Shown piece by piece: positions 63,914-64,000 of a DNA stretch of 64,000 nucleotides. The translations under genes and the position numbers were made by a program. The stretch is from Berkiella sp964594635 (lineage in GTDB: Bacteria > Pseudomonadota > Gammaproteobacteria > Berkiellales > Berkiellaceae), in the NCBI GenBank assembly GCA_964594635.1, contig CAZQMV010000012.1:12493-76492 (forward strand), read 5' to 3'. Numbering within the stretch: position 1 is the first letter of the stretch; each line of letters opens with the position of its first letter. The notes below the pieces were generated by a model. It had not been told where the DNA came from and did not search any database. It worked only from the letters and a program-made list of their open reading frames with translations.

Positions 63914-64000
63914 GATATTAGGATTGAGCAGCCTATATAAGATTTGGCTCTACCCCATTAAAGGGGGCACTTTAACCCTGATGTATTAAGCTAAGTATGT

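Noticed and set aside
1..64000. CRISPR arrays, rRNA, tRNA and intact insertion sequences
   Set aside because: Looked for regularly spaced direct repeats, cloverleaf structures and transposase motifs by eye; none found. A covariance-model scan would be needed to exclude small RNAs.

Overview
The window looks like chromosomal DNA from a gammaproteobacterium with low to moderate GC. Legionellales (Legionella, Coxiella or Berkiella relatives) is the best guess. The housekeeping half supports this: ubiG-gph, a trpS-scpA-scpB-rluB cluster, yciB, bolA, and an sdhCDAB-sucABCD operon divergent from gltA. The second half is rich in proteins that look eukaryotic-like or effector-like: an IQ motif on an epimerase, a Ser/Thr kinase, pentapeptide and ankyrin repeats, and a very large adenosine-deaminase-fold protein. 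The taxonomic placement is inference from gene content; no rRNA gene is present.

Layout. 1-15.5 kb: the 5' two thirds of gyrA (minus); ubiG, gph, a small ORF, a degenerate squalene/phytoene-synthase-fold protein, yciK and a GGDEF diguanylate cyclase (plus); then a minus-strand block trpS-scpA-scpB-rluB-Ser/Thr kinase; then a small membrane protein, yciB, a BolA protein and two lineage-specific proteins that converge on a bidirectional terminator. 15.6-27.6 kb: the TCA-cycle block, sdhCDAB-sucABCD (minus), with gltA and galE leaving in the other direction. 27.7-35.6 kb: accessory genes, namely the IQ-motif epimerase, a PrmB paralogue, a HigB/HigA-ImmA toxin-antitoxin pair, a pentapeptide-glutamine amidotransferase fusion, alanine dehydrogenase and an orphan. 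35.8-41.2 kb: a PrsK/PrsR (PEP-CTERM type) two-component system with a small Cys-motif protein, and a methyltransferase of the regulatory-domain class known from rickettsial protein lysine methyltransferases. 41.3-48.7 kb: membrane functions, namely a spermidine-synthase-fold membrane protein, a CPA2 antiporter, a CBS protein, a Bcr/CflA-type transporter and a YceI-cytochrome b561-YceI operon.

48.7-64 kb is the most accessory part. It holds a 939-residue adenosine-deaminase-fold protein with an extra alpha/beta domain and a charged hexanucleotide-repeat tail, several orphans, a TraX-like membrane protein, and an MFS transporter paired with an M14/AstE-type protein whose active site has three matching substitutions (His to Asp, His to Asp, Glu to Gln). 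It also holds an ankyrin protein abutting a fragment of an AbiEii toxin gene, a divergent ribonucleotide-reductase-like protein lacking a key Asn, and remnants of a MATE transporter and a second AbiEii gene.

No tRNA, rRNA, CRISPR array or intact insertion sequence was recognised. Start codons were chosen mainly from Shine-Dalgarno placement and neighbouring gene overlaps; several predicted genes start with GTG or TTG.
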